This document shows, piece after piece, positions 1-10,819 of a stretch of DNA of 64,000 nt. The stretch spans positions 1,984,001 to 2,048,000 of the forward strand of contig JAYKKR010000003.1 of assembly GCA_036971615.1 (NCBI GenBank), written 5' to 3'. The notes beneath the pieces were generated by a model that did no database searches, was not told the origin of the DNA, and saw only the letters and a list, made by a program, of their open reading frames with translations. The first letter of the stretch is position 1. Every line of letters starts with the position of its first letter. The position numbers and the translations under genes were made by a program. This stretch comes from Amyloporia xantha (taxonomy: Eukaryota; Basidiomycota; Agaricomycetes; Polyporales; Adustoporiaceae).

Positions 1-94
1 AAATAATGTTAGTATAATGGATCCAACTACTATCTACAGGCGCAATTTTCGGACCCCAGCAAAAGAGTCGACAATCAGACCAAGCATCCTGTAC

Positions 95-2199
95 TCAAGC
101 GACTTGTGGAAGCACTCCGTCCGCATCTTCCACCTCGAATGCACAACAGAACGTATCTCTGTCCAGGAGGATGAGACCACGCCCATCGGGTGCCCAGCGC
201 ACGAAGTGGGTCGAGAATTTCTCTGCGGATAACAATAATGTGCGTCAGCTTCAGTCCTGCTTCAAAAGTGACATCCGTACTAGCAGGCACACCAACACAC
301 TCAGCCACCTCCTCTCTCTCTGGCTGACTAGCATTGCTGATCTTCAACGCTGCGTCTTGTTCCTCGCTAATCCATTCGTCGCTCCAGAGGTAGAGGGCGC
401 CTCCTCCGCAGGAGACAGCTAGGCTGCCGCGTCGAACGGGATTCCACCGAGCGCCCTCAACGGACGACGCATGAACAAGAACCGTGCACAGCTTCGGCCT
501 TAGCTTAGATTCGTCGGCTTTGACGTCTTTAACTGTCGACGTAGACGGCCCGTGCACAGGTTGGGGAAAGGCGTACAACCACACAACATTCGGGGCACCG
601 CCATAACGCACAAGAAGGAGTGTACCATCTGTGTTCCACGCAAGGTGGTCAATGGTTCCCCGAGAGCTCGAGGAGAAATCTGGTGGAGGTTTTGAACGAT
701 CGCGAGAAGGCAGGTTAAGCGAATGTGGAGGCTGTATACGTTCATCTGAGATAGTGTCAGTCTGAGGTACAGAAAAACGCCCTGTAGTCTTACACGAGAG
801 GAATCCCCGGCCGTGCGTACTTTCCAGCCAGTTGTCTGGCTCTCGCCAGATCGCCTGATTGTACGGCAGTCAATACCAAATTATACCTAGTTCAACACCA
901 AGAATTGTGCAACGTTAGAGGAAAGTACGTACCACCCCGGCAGGGATTCGGCTCTGTAATGCTAATGTCACGACAGGCCCCCATGTCAGATTCTCCAAGA
1001 CATGCACCTGAAGTCATAGGTGAGCCGTGATTCCATCCCCGACTACTTTGTAAATTGCAGGACACGGTAAAGCTTACTTTGTCGTCCCATCCAAGGACAG
1101 CTAGCAAACGCCCCGAAGGATGCCATGCAACAGCACGCACACCGAAACCTGGATCAGGCTCAGGGGGAAATGTGCCCAAGACATCTCCAGCTAGACTTAG
1201 GATACATATTTTGAACTTCTCGTCACTCATTAGCACCACAAAATAACCCAACGAGCGTTGAGGAACAGACCTCGAGCGAACTTTCCCACACCGCGACGTG
1301 ATTACCTGTGGGGGATAAAGCAAGTCCAGCGAGAGAACCCGTCGGTAATGGGAAGTGCTACACACAGAGAAGACCTGATTGTCAGCTCGTATATGTATAC
1401 ATTCCATAGAGACGTGAGAGAAGACTAAAGAAATGCACGCACTCTAACAAGGCGGTATGCAGCCGTAGCATCATACACGCCGATTGTATCTCGGGACTTG
1501 TGTCGCTCGGCAAGAACAAAGTAATGGCCATCCGAGCGAAAGGCATACCCTATTAACGTTTCAGCTCTATCTGGACGCCAATGCAACCACCAAGAGAGAC
1601 CTCGCTCAAGATGTGCCGGATACTGGATATGTGTCGCAGTTCCAGTGACGAGGGACCAGATGGTTACTCGTAACTAAACAAGTGGGAAATATTAGTCCTT
1701 AACCATACGTGTGTAGAAGGATGCAGCGTACACCCCATTCGCTCCAGCATACAATCGTACGTCCGTCAGGAGCCCATTCCGCTCTGGCCAACCCTTCCGC
1801 GCCAGCATCTATGCGCGCGCGCCACTCTTCATCTCGCATCTTGAATGCCTCTACAGAACCGTTCTTGGCGCACGCACCAAACACATACTCCGAATCGCAA
1901 GACCAGCCAGCGTGTGTGACCCATTCTTCATTTCGGGGGGTTCCATCGCTGCTACCTTTGGAGCCGACTCTCGCTTTGAACTGATTTGCCCCACGGGTAG
2001 GATTTTTCTCTGCGGCTGCTTGCGATAATGCTGATATGGTTGAGGAGGGTTCGCCATTCAATGCCCATGTACGTATAATTTGAAAGGACTCGGCATGGCG
2101 AACTACGAGGCGATCCTGAATGGCGGTCAAAAGGAAATGCGTGCCGGGTGAGAATGCAACGAGGAAACCAGTTTGCTTGTAGATCTCTGTGAAGTCCAT
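95..2199 (-). CDS. WD-repeat protein WRAP73/WDR8 family
   Basis: The start is the ATG at 2197-2199 (MDFTEIYKQ...). Short exons then match the WRAP73 (WDR8) order: N-terminal propeller start with RLVVRHAESFQIIRTW, a middle block with GVRAVAWHPSGRLLAVLGWDDK, and a late block with ARWNPVRRGSLAVSCGGG before LYLWSDEW. The last intron is 223-280 (58 nt); splicing it gives an RWAPDGRGLILLDRDTF block and a TGA at 95-97. Another intron begins at 1077 after DDK. Family knowledge: WRAP73 binds SSX2IP/Msd1-type partners and anchors microtubules at centrosomes or spindle pole bodies. In a fungus the likely place is the spindle pole body. Exon edges other than those quoted are not fixed. Confidence 0.85.
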
Positions 2200-2427
2200 A
2201 TCAAAAGCACAAGAAGAGTAACCTGTATCAGACAAGTCAAGGCTGAAGCTGGGACGCGACTCGGTTCCAGCCTTGTGCTAAACGCGAACACGTGATGCCG
2301 AAGGTTGTACCATAGTCCTTGGCCAGTGGCCAGTCGTCTGGGGGACCTTCGCTTTCCCTTCCTGACGAGTGCAGAGGAATTTTGCAAGCATTCCTCGTAG
2401 CTTCGGGGTTATATCACTCTCGCCCTC

Positions 2428-4163
2428 ATGGCACATCGTGCTCTGGAGTGTTACGACATCCTCCAGCAGATCTTCCTCGAATTCTCCTCCTCCTCAACCG
2501 AGCGCGAGGATACGAAAATAAATCGTGATGCGCTGTCGAAATCAGCTCGCGTCTGCAAGACATTCTCCGTTCATGCATTGAATGTTCTTTGGGAGACATT
2601 GGATGACCTTTTACCCGCGCTGGAAGTTCTCCCGTCTTTTGAGTCCGTGCACTTGCCAGACAGTAATCCAGACCCGGAGGTCGATTCTGAATACGGATAC
2701 AAACATATTGAATATGCAAGTCTCCAGCTTGAGCCCACTTCTTATGTGCTGACTTGTAGATACAGAAATTCTGTGATGTAATTCAGCCCAAGGATATGGA
2801 ACGTTTTCGGGAATATGCAATTCGGGTGCGCAGACTCTCATATTCCAGTCAATTGTCGCCAGAGTCGCGGTCAACGGTGCTCTTCTCCCTAATGGGTCTC
2901 AATCGTGGTCCCTTGTTTCCCTTGTTGCGGGAACTGCGCTGGAGCCAGCTTTACATCTCCGGTGACGACAGCATTCTATCCTTCCTATCACCTTCGCTTC
3001 GTCGCCTTGACTTAGCAATCGGTCTTCCTGGTGCCAACTTGCATTCCGGACCAGAAGAAAGCACAGCTGAGACAAACCTCACCACTTCCGTGGGAAGCAG
3101 CTGTCCTTCTTTGGAGATATTGAAGATGCGGGGATTTCATCCGTCGTCGAGTTTGGTACCATTGTTGAATGGTCAAAGATATCGCAAGATCCACTTATCT
3201 CCCTCGATCAATGCCTCCATCTACCATAAACTTGCCATCTTGGATCACTTAGTTGAACTTGATGTCGGCCTCGAAAAGGAAGACAGCGTCATCGGCGGTA
3301 CCCCTGGCTTCGTCGCCCTACAGACGCTTACGCTCAGAGGAAGAATGGCAGATACTAGACGTTTCCTAGAGAATGTCACCTCTACTTCTCTCCGATCAGT
3401 CGATATCCATTTGTACGGCGAGCCGGATCCTCGTCATTGGTCCTACTTACTCTCACTTGTCCTGTCGAAATCGGGCCCCTCTGTCAAAAAACTGCACTTC
3501 TTCGGAGGGGTCGCGCGAGAGAGCTGGCCCAGAACCTCGTTCATGGACATCATTAGTCCATTGATGACCAGTCGACTCGAGGATATCGAACTTGTCTTCT
3601 TCCGCCCACTCTCGGCTCAAGATCAAGACTTAATTGACCTAGCAGGCGCTTTGCCTCAGCTAAAATCCTTCTCCCTGCATTACATGATGGCTAGCGACAG
3701 TCTCATTTCTCCCAGCGTCTTCCACGACTTCGCGAAGTTGTGCCCGAAGTTGCAGTACCTTAAACTACCCCCTGTGGACCTGCAGACAGCCTCTCTAGCG
3801 CAACTATCCCCATTCGAATCGCTTGATCACAAATTACGCTTCCTCTGCGTCGGATATCGTCCAGGGCGCGAGATGGGCTCGATAGACGTACCTGCAGTCG
3901 CCTGTTTCATCGACTCGATCTTCCCGAACTTAGATCTTGATGACGCCTTGAAGTCATACTTTAATCTATATAGTGACTTGATGGATTGGGATTTAGATTG
4001 GGATGAGGAGATAGAGGATGAGGGTCCGGATTGGCACAGTGTTCTGGAGGAGCTTCTAGAAATCCGTGGCAAAAGACAAGTCGAAGAAGCTTCTGCCATC
4101 CAGGTCCTCGATGACATCAGGGAAAATCTCCCTTACTTATTAGCTCTTATTAGCACTTGTTGA
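2428..4163 (+). CDS. F-box/LRR-like protein with transposon-derived C-terminus
   Basis: ATG at 2428 gives MAHRALECYDILQQIFLEF, an F-box-like start followed by SARVCKTFSVHALNVLWETLDDL, the usual pattern of Agaricomycete F-box substrate receptors for SCF ubiquitin ligases. A short intron lies between about 2719 and 2765; the frame resumes with KFCDVIQPKDMERFREYA. The rest has irregular leucine-rich segments and an acidic tail (DLDWDEEIEDEGPDWH). The last 15 codons (4116-4160) and the TGA at 4161-4163 lie in the left terminal repeat of the element at 4118-5121, so the present C-terminus is not the ancestral one. The related genes at 15839-17559 and 18466-20157 are on the other strand. The substrate is unknown. 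Confidence 0.8.
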
Positions 4164-4423
4164 GATAAAAAAGTCACATAAGTCACATAAGTGTCATAAG
4201 TACTTATTATTTTACCCACTTGCTAATCGCCTCTCAGATAAGCATCATAAGTGCATAATGAGTACTCATGAGTACTTGATAAGAACTAAGTGAGAGGAAG
4301 GAAAAGCAATGTTGCTTACCAAATGGTGAAAATCATCAATTAAAGAGTGTCTTTATGCCATTAGCAATGACAGGTTGATAACAGAAGGTTGGAATAAAAA
4401 TTTAAAAAACAAGTACCTTCTGC

Positions 4424-4512
4424 CATCACACAGGATTGAACCAGTGACCTCTCAGGATTGACTGCCTTATAAGGCATGACCTGTAGCACTTTACCACTAC
4501 ACCACAAGTCCA
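4424..4512 (-). repeat. tRNA-like segment (SINE-head candidate)
   Basis: On the minus strand an A-box-like stretch (TGGTGTAGTGGTAAAGTGC, within about 4487-4505) is followed by a B-box-like GGTTCAATCC (4433-4442). The part that should be the anticodon arm is a near-perfect palindrome (TGCCTTATAAGGCA) and no acceptor stem pairs, so this is not a working tRNA. It resembles a tRNA-derived SINE head sitting inside the TIR element. Confidence 0.45.
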
Positions 4513-4918
4513 CACCCTTTCTAACTCACTCTTATCAATATAAGGCTTCCTAAGTGTGAAGACTTGTGTCTTTTTGTTGCTTGGCTGCTGCTATACTCCT
4601 CCATAGACATTTGATGCAATTATATCTCCACTTCTTTTTCTGGCTAAACAGAAGGCTCTCTATCAAATGCAAGTACTTTTTGCAGTATTTTCTTTCTCAG
4701 ATTGAGATAAAAAAAGAATAATTTCTTAAGGTGTATCTTTGTGACCTTGTTCAAGGAGTGCAATGTAAGTCTATAAATACAAAGGCTTGTTTATTATGGT
4801 GCTCATTCTACATATCTAGTCCATACTAGTTACTAGCACAGCACAGCTGAAGTAAGTGAGCAATTGGAAGATCTCATAACAACTTTCTGAGAGTTTGATT
4901 AGCATCTTGAGACAAATT

Positions 4919-5071
4919 AGCACTCAATAAGAATCTGATGAGTAGAATCAGAGAAATATAAGATAGATGAGCATTCAGTAAGAATCTGATGAGTGGAATT
5001 AGAGATGTGTGAGATAGATTAGCAGTCAATAAGAATCAGATGAGTAGAATAAGAGACATATAAGTTGGATA
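4919..5071. repeat. Tandem repeat, 3 copies of a 51-bp unit
   Basis: Units start at 4919, 4970 and 5021. Each begins AGCA/AGCAG and contains AATAAGAATCTGATGAGT or a close variant. They lie near the right end of the 4118-5121 element and carry no ORF. Confidence 0.85.
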
Positions 5072-5257
5072 AGAATGGTAAGTATTCAATGAGCTCTAAT
5101 AAGTAAGGGAGATTTTTCCTGATGGAAGCGGAAATCAACGAGTATCTCCACGACGAACTCTTGACTACAGGGCACTGGCCGGAATAATCTGACTGCACCA
5201 AGTAGGGTGGAAGGCATGGCGTGACGAGGCACTGAAGCAATTTTGAATATCCGTCTT

Positions 5258-5570
5258 CATCAGCAAATTGACGAGTCGTCTGAACGATCTGAGAGGTCTG
5301 GATCAGGCCGTTTCAGACGCGAAGGCATAAGTCGAGCATGTCTTACCTAGAAGGGACCTCCTTAATTAAGATTTCGGGGACTTATTTCAGAAAGTCTCAG
5401 ACCATGCAAAGGGGGAATAAGACAATGGTCAGACTCATGTAGACACAAATCAGACTGTTCTCAGACGCGCCACCAGGTACAGAAAAGGATATAAAAGAAT
5501 CATATATATTGTGCCAGTCCATAAGAACATTATATACATAAAGTCAGATTGAGCCGCTATCAGAAACATT
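5258..5570 (+). repeat. Left arm of outer inverted repeat, foldback 5258-9852
   Basis: This roughly 310-bp arm begins CATCAGCAAATTGACGAGTC and contains GGATATAAAAGAATCAT, a TATA-like motif. It matches the reverse complement of 9548-9852 over nearly its whole length, with scattered substitutions. The arms could be long TIRs of a DNA element or two solo LTR-like sequences in opposite orientation; the TATA motif leaves both open. Confidence 0.7.
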
Positions 5571-5639
5571 ATGAGTATGACGATGCCTACTCAAACCAGA
5601 GAACCAAACAGCAAAAAATGAAGGATACCAGAAGTAGTA

Positions 5640-6400
5640 CTAGTAGTGGTGGTGATGCGGTGGGACATTCGAGTCGAAGTAAAGAACAACGGAGATGTTG
5701 AAGGGGCGCACTCCATGTACAGCATCTCGGAAAGGGAGCGCACGGCTGCTTTCGAAGCTGCATACACACCAGTCCACGGTGGCAGGCTTCGGGTAAGAGG
5801 AGCAGCAACACTAATAGGGGAGGAAAGCAGCGGCATATGTGTCGCCTACAATGGAGCCGGCGTTCACAATTGTTCAGCTCTCGCGAGCAGCCATATGGGG
5901 AAAGACGGCTTTGATCGTACGTAGGACGGCAAACATGGTCGCGTCGAACATGCTGAGCACCTGCGTCATGGACATGTCCACAACAAGGCCTGTGAACGAT
6001 GGGCGGTCAACATGGGCATGCACCAAACAGCAGCAGAGTTACTAACCTGAGCACAGCACGCCTGCATTGTTCACCAAGATATCTATCTGCTCTTCCCACT
6101 CTATCATGGTCTTGATCACCTCTAGCACGTTCATGTCGTCCGACTGTGACATCGAGTTTGAGGCGCTCGACACTTCCGTGCTTGAGATCTTTCATAGCTG
6201 CAACACGGCGTGCTGGTGCATAGGCTCTGCATTCTTTTGAAGTAAACTCGTCGCATCTGAGTCATTCGAGAGAGAATCCTTGACATGATGAAAATGCAGT
6301 AAGATATGTCGTAGCACTCACAGTGCAAAACCCATGCCATCCTTCGAGGTCCGGTCACAATAACCACTGGAGGATGCAGATACTTTGCCATTGTCGTGAA
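5640..6400 (-). pseudogene. Short-chain dehydrogenase pseudogene (AYR1-like)
   Basis: Pieces of an SDR are spread over several minus-strand frames. The start is MAKYLHPPVVIVTG (ATG near 6391) and a one-base shift follows before SKDGMGFAL, the glycine-rich cofactor loop. Further on are SVERLKLDV, then a frame with an NNAG-like motif, and finally GVYAASKAAVRSLSEMLYME, the YxxxK active-site region. The order resembles fungal 1-acyl-dihydroxyacetone-phosphate reductase relatives. At least two frameshifts mean no functional enzyme. It lies wholly inside the foldback 5258-9852, so it may be a captured gene fragment. Confidence 0.65.
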
Positions 6401-6869
6401 AATTGTAGAAGTAGGAGGTTACATCACTCAACCAACCGGCCGCATTCGACGGGTGACCACCACAGTCAGGGGCTGCGAAGAAGTCTTTTCTTCGCTCTCC
6501 ACGGCGCACTGCACCGACACCAATGTCGGGTGCAGCGGTACACTCTCCGTATTCTTGGTGTGCGGTGCGGTAGTAACGAGAGCTAGCATGGCAGACTGGG
6601 GAGGGCGATGAGCTGGTTTGTTGTCTTGTGCAAACTGCTCATGGTGGATGATCGGTGCTTGTTGATATGCGAAAACGTGGCAACAATAGGCCGCAGGTAG
6701 GGTGGCTATGGCAGGGTCAGCTACGAGGCGCAACTGGTGCGTGAAGGGAGCGGAAAACGACAAGCAAATGTCAGAGAGTCGATGCAGAAGACGCAATGGC
6801 AGAGGAGAGAGAAAAATTTACTGCAGTCAAAAGGTCTGACAGCGCAAGGCGTGGCGGCCAAACGTGCAC

Positions 6870-7377
6870 AAACTCTGACCCGTGGCTGTTTTTTTAAGGT
6901 TGCTGCTCGCCGACTGCGAAACTCGAACGCCTGTCGCTCACTCATTTATGCTCGTGTCGACTTGCTCTATAAACGAAAGTCACTCTATTCGCCTGTCCAG
7001 AGGGCAATGCAAAGTCTGCTTGATCAAATTCCATGTACTTTGTTTTCACCACCCACCAGCATTTCTAACGGCTCTCGCTCCTTCTCTGCCACATGTCCTC
7101 TGTTTCTTTTGCCTTAGAAGAGTCTTCATAGGCCTTTATGAGAGCCCCACACCAAACTGGGCTTGTAGCAAAAGCATACAGCATTCCAAGTCATTTCTCG
7201 ACTCCTCGAGAAATCCTCTCCATGCCCCGCCGCGTTCACGTGCCTGTTTGACCTGCTCGAGGCCCGCTCATCGAACATCACCATGCTCAGGACCACACCT
7301 AGGGGGCCCAAGTTCTCCGCAGATGCCTCCGAAGTTTTTGGGCTGGTGAACAAAGTGTAAGCGGGTCTTGTCCTGGT
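6870..7377 (+). repeat. Duplicated promoter plus gene 5' end, copy 1
   Basis: The segment holds GTCGACTTGCTCTATAAACG (TATA-like) and, after about 195 bp absent from copy 2, a coding-like stretch CLFDLLEARSSNITMLRTTP ending at a TAA near 7360. It matches the reverse complement of about 8510-8800 in two blocks, so the foldback carries two inverted copies of the same promoter and gene start. The product is not recognised. Confidence 0.5.
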
Positions 7378-7455
7378 AGCAGTCTTACAACTCGTAAAGC
7401 ATGACATTATTTAGGCAGCCTGCAGCCGTTCAGATCTTAGTTACAATTTACAAGT

Positions 7456-7682
7456 GTCATGTATAATAGTCAGATATATACATCGTGATGCTGAGCGATC
7501 GGCTCTGCAACGTTACACGGCCCCTAGTCATGCCATCTGGTGACTGAGAACGTCTTGCGAGTCTTACCGGTTCACTACAATCAAAACTGTCAGGTAATTA
7601 AGGCAGCATTCAGACATACAGTACGTCTCAGGCGTGATTCAGACATCTCAGTCCGAAAAGACAATTCGTTGTTTTGCTGATG
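7456..7682 (+). repeat. Left arm of inner inverted repeat
   Basis: The arm contains GTCATGTATAATAGTC and ends TTTGCTGATG. It matches the reverse complement of 7948-8212. The terminal CATCAGCAAA is shared with the outer arms at 5258 and 9852, so all four arms belong to one repeat family. The 265 bp between the inner arms holds no recognisable gene. Confidence 0.65.
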
Positions 7683-7947
7683 TTTGGTCCTAAACCGAGC
7701 GTGGCAGACCCATCGTTTGCCGATAATAATGCCTCCCATTTTTCTATCTCTCAGGATCCAAGGCCTGCATACGACCAGTACTCTAGTGCAGCCCGATTGT
7801 TTAAAGCGCGGAGACCTCCCGACCAGATTCATCGCATGTCCACTTGGATGAGGTTTACTTTTGCAACATCATCTTGGAGTTAGCATTCTACCCGCTCTTA
7901 CGCGCATCTTTAGGTTCATAGGTCGACATTCAACCTTCCCAGCCCCT

Positions 7948-8212
7948 CATCAGCAAAACGACGAATTGACTTTTCGGACTGAGATGTCTGAATCATGCCT
8001 GAAACATACTGCACGTCTGAAAGCCATCTTAATCACCTGACGCTTTTTGGTCGCTTGTGATTGAGCAAACCGGTAAGACTCTCAGACATTCTCAGTCCCC
8101 AGATGGCGTGAACAGGAATAAGTAGTTAATAAGTACAGGCCACCTAGCGTCGCAAAGTCAATCGCCGTGGCAACAGTTCACAATGTATATATTTGACTAT
8201 TATACATTCGGA
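7948..8212 (-). repeat. Right arm of inner inverted repeat
   Basis: It begins CATCAGCAAAACGACGAATT and ends with the complement of the TATAATAGTC block. It pairs with 7456-7682 with moderate divergence. Confidence 0.65.
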
Positions 8213-8509
8213 CATTCAGTACCTTAACATGAATAGATAAAAGACATTCTTGCGAGGTCGTGAGGTAATGGCAAAATATTTCGCAGGGAGTTGATTGATA
8301 GGGCTGCTCAGCTTCGATGGGGGCTCAGATGGGAAATCTCTCGTGCCGGCTCAACGAGCGTGAAATGTCCAAGCCATTGGCACGCGTGACGAGGCGCCGC
8401 GCAAACAGCTGCAGGTTGTCTAATTATACGGGGGGTAAAATGGCCCTAAATGAATTGACGATGTGACGGTCATGTATTACGAGTTGTAGCACCACCGCCA
8501 CCAGGGCAA

Positions 8510-8800
8510 GGTGTGGCCAGAGACTTTGGAGACACCTGCAAAGAACTCGGGCCCGCTGGGTGTGGTCTTCAGCATGGTGCGATGTTCAATGAGCACAGCC
8601 TCGAGCAGGCCAAACAGGCATGCAAGCACGGCGGAGTATGGAGAGGATTCTCGAAGTATGACTTTGAATGCTGTATGTTCTCATTTATAAAGCAAGTCGA
8701 CACGAGCAGAAATGAGTGCGCTACAGATGTTCGAGTTTTGAAGTCGCGGTGAGTCGCAGCCTTGGAAAAAAAAGCCACAACCCAAAATTTGTACATATTT
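8510..8800 (-). repeat. Duplicated promoter plus gene 5' end, copy 2
   Basis: Read on the minus strand it has GTCGACTTGCTTTATAAATG (TATA-like), then an ATG-containing stretch ACLFGLLEAVLIEHRTMLKT similar to copy 1 at 6870-7377. The shared TATA-to-start spacing block suggests a real gene start was duplicated, but no complete gene remains. Confidence 0.5.
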
Positions 8801-9492
8801 GGCCGCCGCGCCTTGCTCTGGACATTTTTCTTGCGCGCGTTCCTCTTCGTTTCTTCCCATAACGCCTCCCGGCTCTGCCAGTCCCAGCACCGCAACTCAA
8901 GAACAACACGGCGGCGTTGCGCGCCGCCGGCACTTGCGTTCGCAAGCCTACATGGAAGGGAGCGCAGAGCAACTCGGATCCCCTCAGGATCCGAGCGTTC
9001 TTCACGCAATTCAATGTCGAGCAAGCAGTCGGACACAACACGACCACCATCAACTCGGGTGTGGATATGAGTAGCAGCGCATCTAAAGGTATGACGCAGC
9101 TGACCGTGCTCATCACCCGCTGTGAGTGCGAGACTGACAGGGGCCTCGAGTGCGAACACGACAGGTGCGGCCCCCAAACGCACGCCGTCTGAAGCCTGGC
9201 CCCGGTCCGTTTCGCCATCCAGCGAAAGTTCAAATCTCGAGCGGAGGACCTGTCGGACAGCCAGCGCGCGGTCGGCCCAGAGCTGTTCGCAGGTGTGGAC
9301 GTCATGGTGATGTATGCGCGCGCGCGCAGTGACGGAATGCATGCTGACGGTCGTTCTGCGCACTGCGGACGAGGCGATCAGCCATTGGATAGAGCAGCTG
9401 CAGCTGTGGTGAGTGACTTTTCTTTCCGTCACACTCTCCCTGCTAACAATCGTTTGCACACCGCCAGCATTCGCAGTCCACAATGTCACCAC
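8800..9492 (-). other. GC-rich open frame of unknown nature
   Basis: A minus-strand frame is open from about 9492 to 8569, much more GC-rich than the flanking repeat DNA. It has no ATG at its 5' end, no recognised domain, and runs into the duplicated promoter copy at 8510-8800. It could be a captured gene fragment in the right half of the foldback. I do not call it a gene. Confidence 0.25.
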
Positions 9493-9547
9493 CAGTTTTT
9501 CCTTCAGTTATCCGGTTTGAGTAGGCATTGTCATGCACACTATACAT

Positions 9548-9852
9548 TCAATAGAGGCTTAATCTTACTTTAATGTATATAATGTTCTTACGGGCTGGAA
9601 AATAATATTGTTCTTTTATATCCTTATCCATGTCTGGTGGTGTGCCTGAGAACAAACTGAATTGTGCCTGTGTGGGTCTGTCCACCGTCTTATTACGCCT
9701 TTATACAGCCTTAGCGCATCTGGAATAAGTATCTGAAATCTTAATTCAGCAGGTCCCATCTAGGTAAGACCTGCTCTACTTATGCCTTTGTGTCTGAAAC
9801 GGCCTGAACCAGACGTCTCAGATCATTCAGACGACTCGATGATTTGCTGATG
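9548..9852 (-). repeat. Right arm of outer inverted repeat, foldback 5258-9852
   Basis: It is the reverse-complement partner of 5258-5570. It carries the complement of the AAGGATATAAAAGAACA motif and ends TTTGCTGATG. Confidence 0.7.
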
Positions 9853-10819
9853 CTGGCGGCAGTTTCTTCCATTCTGCTCATTCCTTTGGCTGTCACACAA
9901 TATACCATTACTTGTAAATTGAAAGATAGCTGCGGTCTGCCACTTCGGCACCTCTGAGCCGGTGCGGGATCCAGTCTGTAACATGCCTCCGTACCTACAG
10001 GACAAACCGGAACAGGAACTGCACAACCTCCGCGATTTGCTCTCTTAGATCTCCGTCGAACCTGGACAAATATTGCAGACGGACGATTGAGAGTGCCGTC
10101 GAGTACTACCAAATCTATGTGTATCTGCAACGAGTAATCGCATGACGATATAAATCAATACGCCGTTTCGTGAAAAAAGATTCGTTTGGCATTTTCCCGC
10201 AAGAATGAAAATCCCTTGTACTGAAGGAGCTTTGAGAAGCTGTCATCGGGGCTTGAAGGAGATTGTAGGCGGGAGATATCTGACTTGTGGTGTTAATTTT
10301 GGTAATGACGCAAGGTGTATATATAGTACATCTCGACGTCATTTATTCCGGATCCTGCAACAGTACTTAGACAACTCCTCACAACAATTCTATTGCCATT
10401 GCGTCATGCACGAGTGCCAAAATTAAATGCTACAAAATAGCAACAAGAGATAGGGCTGACGATGTCGTTCCCAATGTATATATGCGCGTGCGAGCGAAAA
10501 CTAAGTAGTGTGTCATTAATATACCGTCCAAACCATGCACCCGAAACCAAAAAGCAATGAACGATGCGAGTAGGGGAGTAATGTAAGCGGCCTCTACGCC
10601 CGTAAAAATATAGCAGGAGGTCGCGTAGATGTAGACTGTAACAGCCAATGTGCTATGTCGTGAATGGTGGTTGATGCAAGATGCGCGTGCGAGGCGGTGA
10701 CGTGATAGGGCATGAGGTAAATGCAGACGGGAAGGCTTGAGGAGCACGAAATAAGTTATTCATCATTCGCGATCCGCAAAGGTCGACGACGACGACGACG
10801 ACGAGGCGATCGGCAGCGT
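9853..10819. other. Intergenic, no gene seen
   Basis: No supported gene. It includes the presumed 3' untranslated region of the MFS transporter and a short GAC repeat at about 10783-10803 just past its stop. Confidence 0.5.

Larger units (their letters stand above)
4118..5121. mobile_element. Non-autonomous TIR element (1004 bp) with 2-bp AT target duplication
   Basis: The ends are inverted copies of about 30 bp. The left reads CAGGGAAAATCTCCCTTACT onward; the right, reverse-complemented, differs by one base in that stretch and then a 2-bp indel. AT occurs on both sides (4116-4117 and 5122-5123). Joining the flanks with one AT keeps the F-box gene open for 20 more codons to a TAA at 5185-5187, which supports these exact borders. 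The interior is AT-rich, has no transposase ORF, and holds a tRNA-like stretch and a 51-bp tandem repeat. Confidence 0.8.

Noticed and set aside
4424..4512. Functional tRNA gene
   Set aside because: A and B boxes are present but no acceptor stem and no 7-base anticodon loop can be drawn.
8569..9492. 307-codon minus-strand gene
   Set aside because: No ATG at the 5' end, no known domain, and it runs into duplicated repeat sequence; kept only as an open frame of unknown nature.
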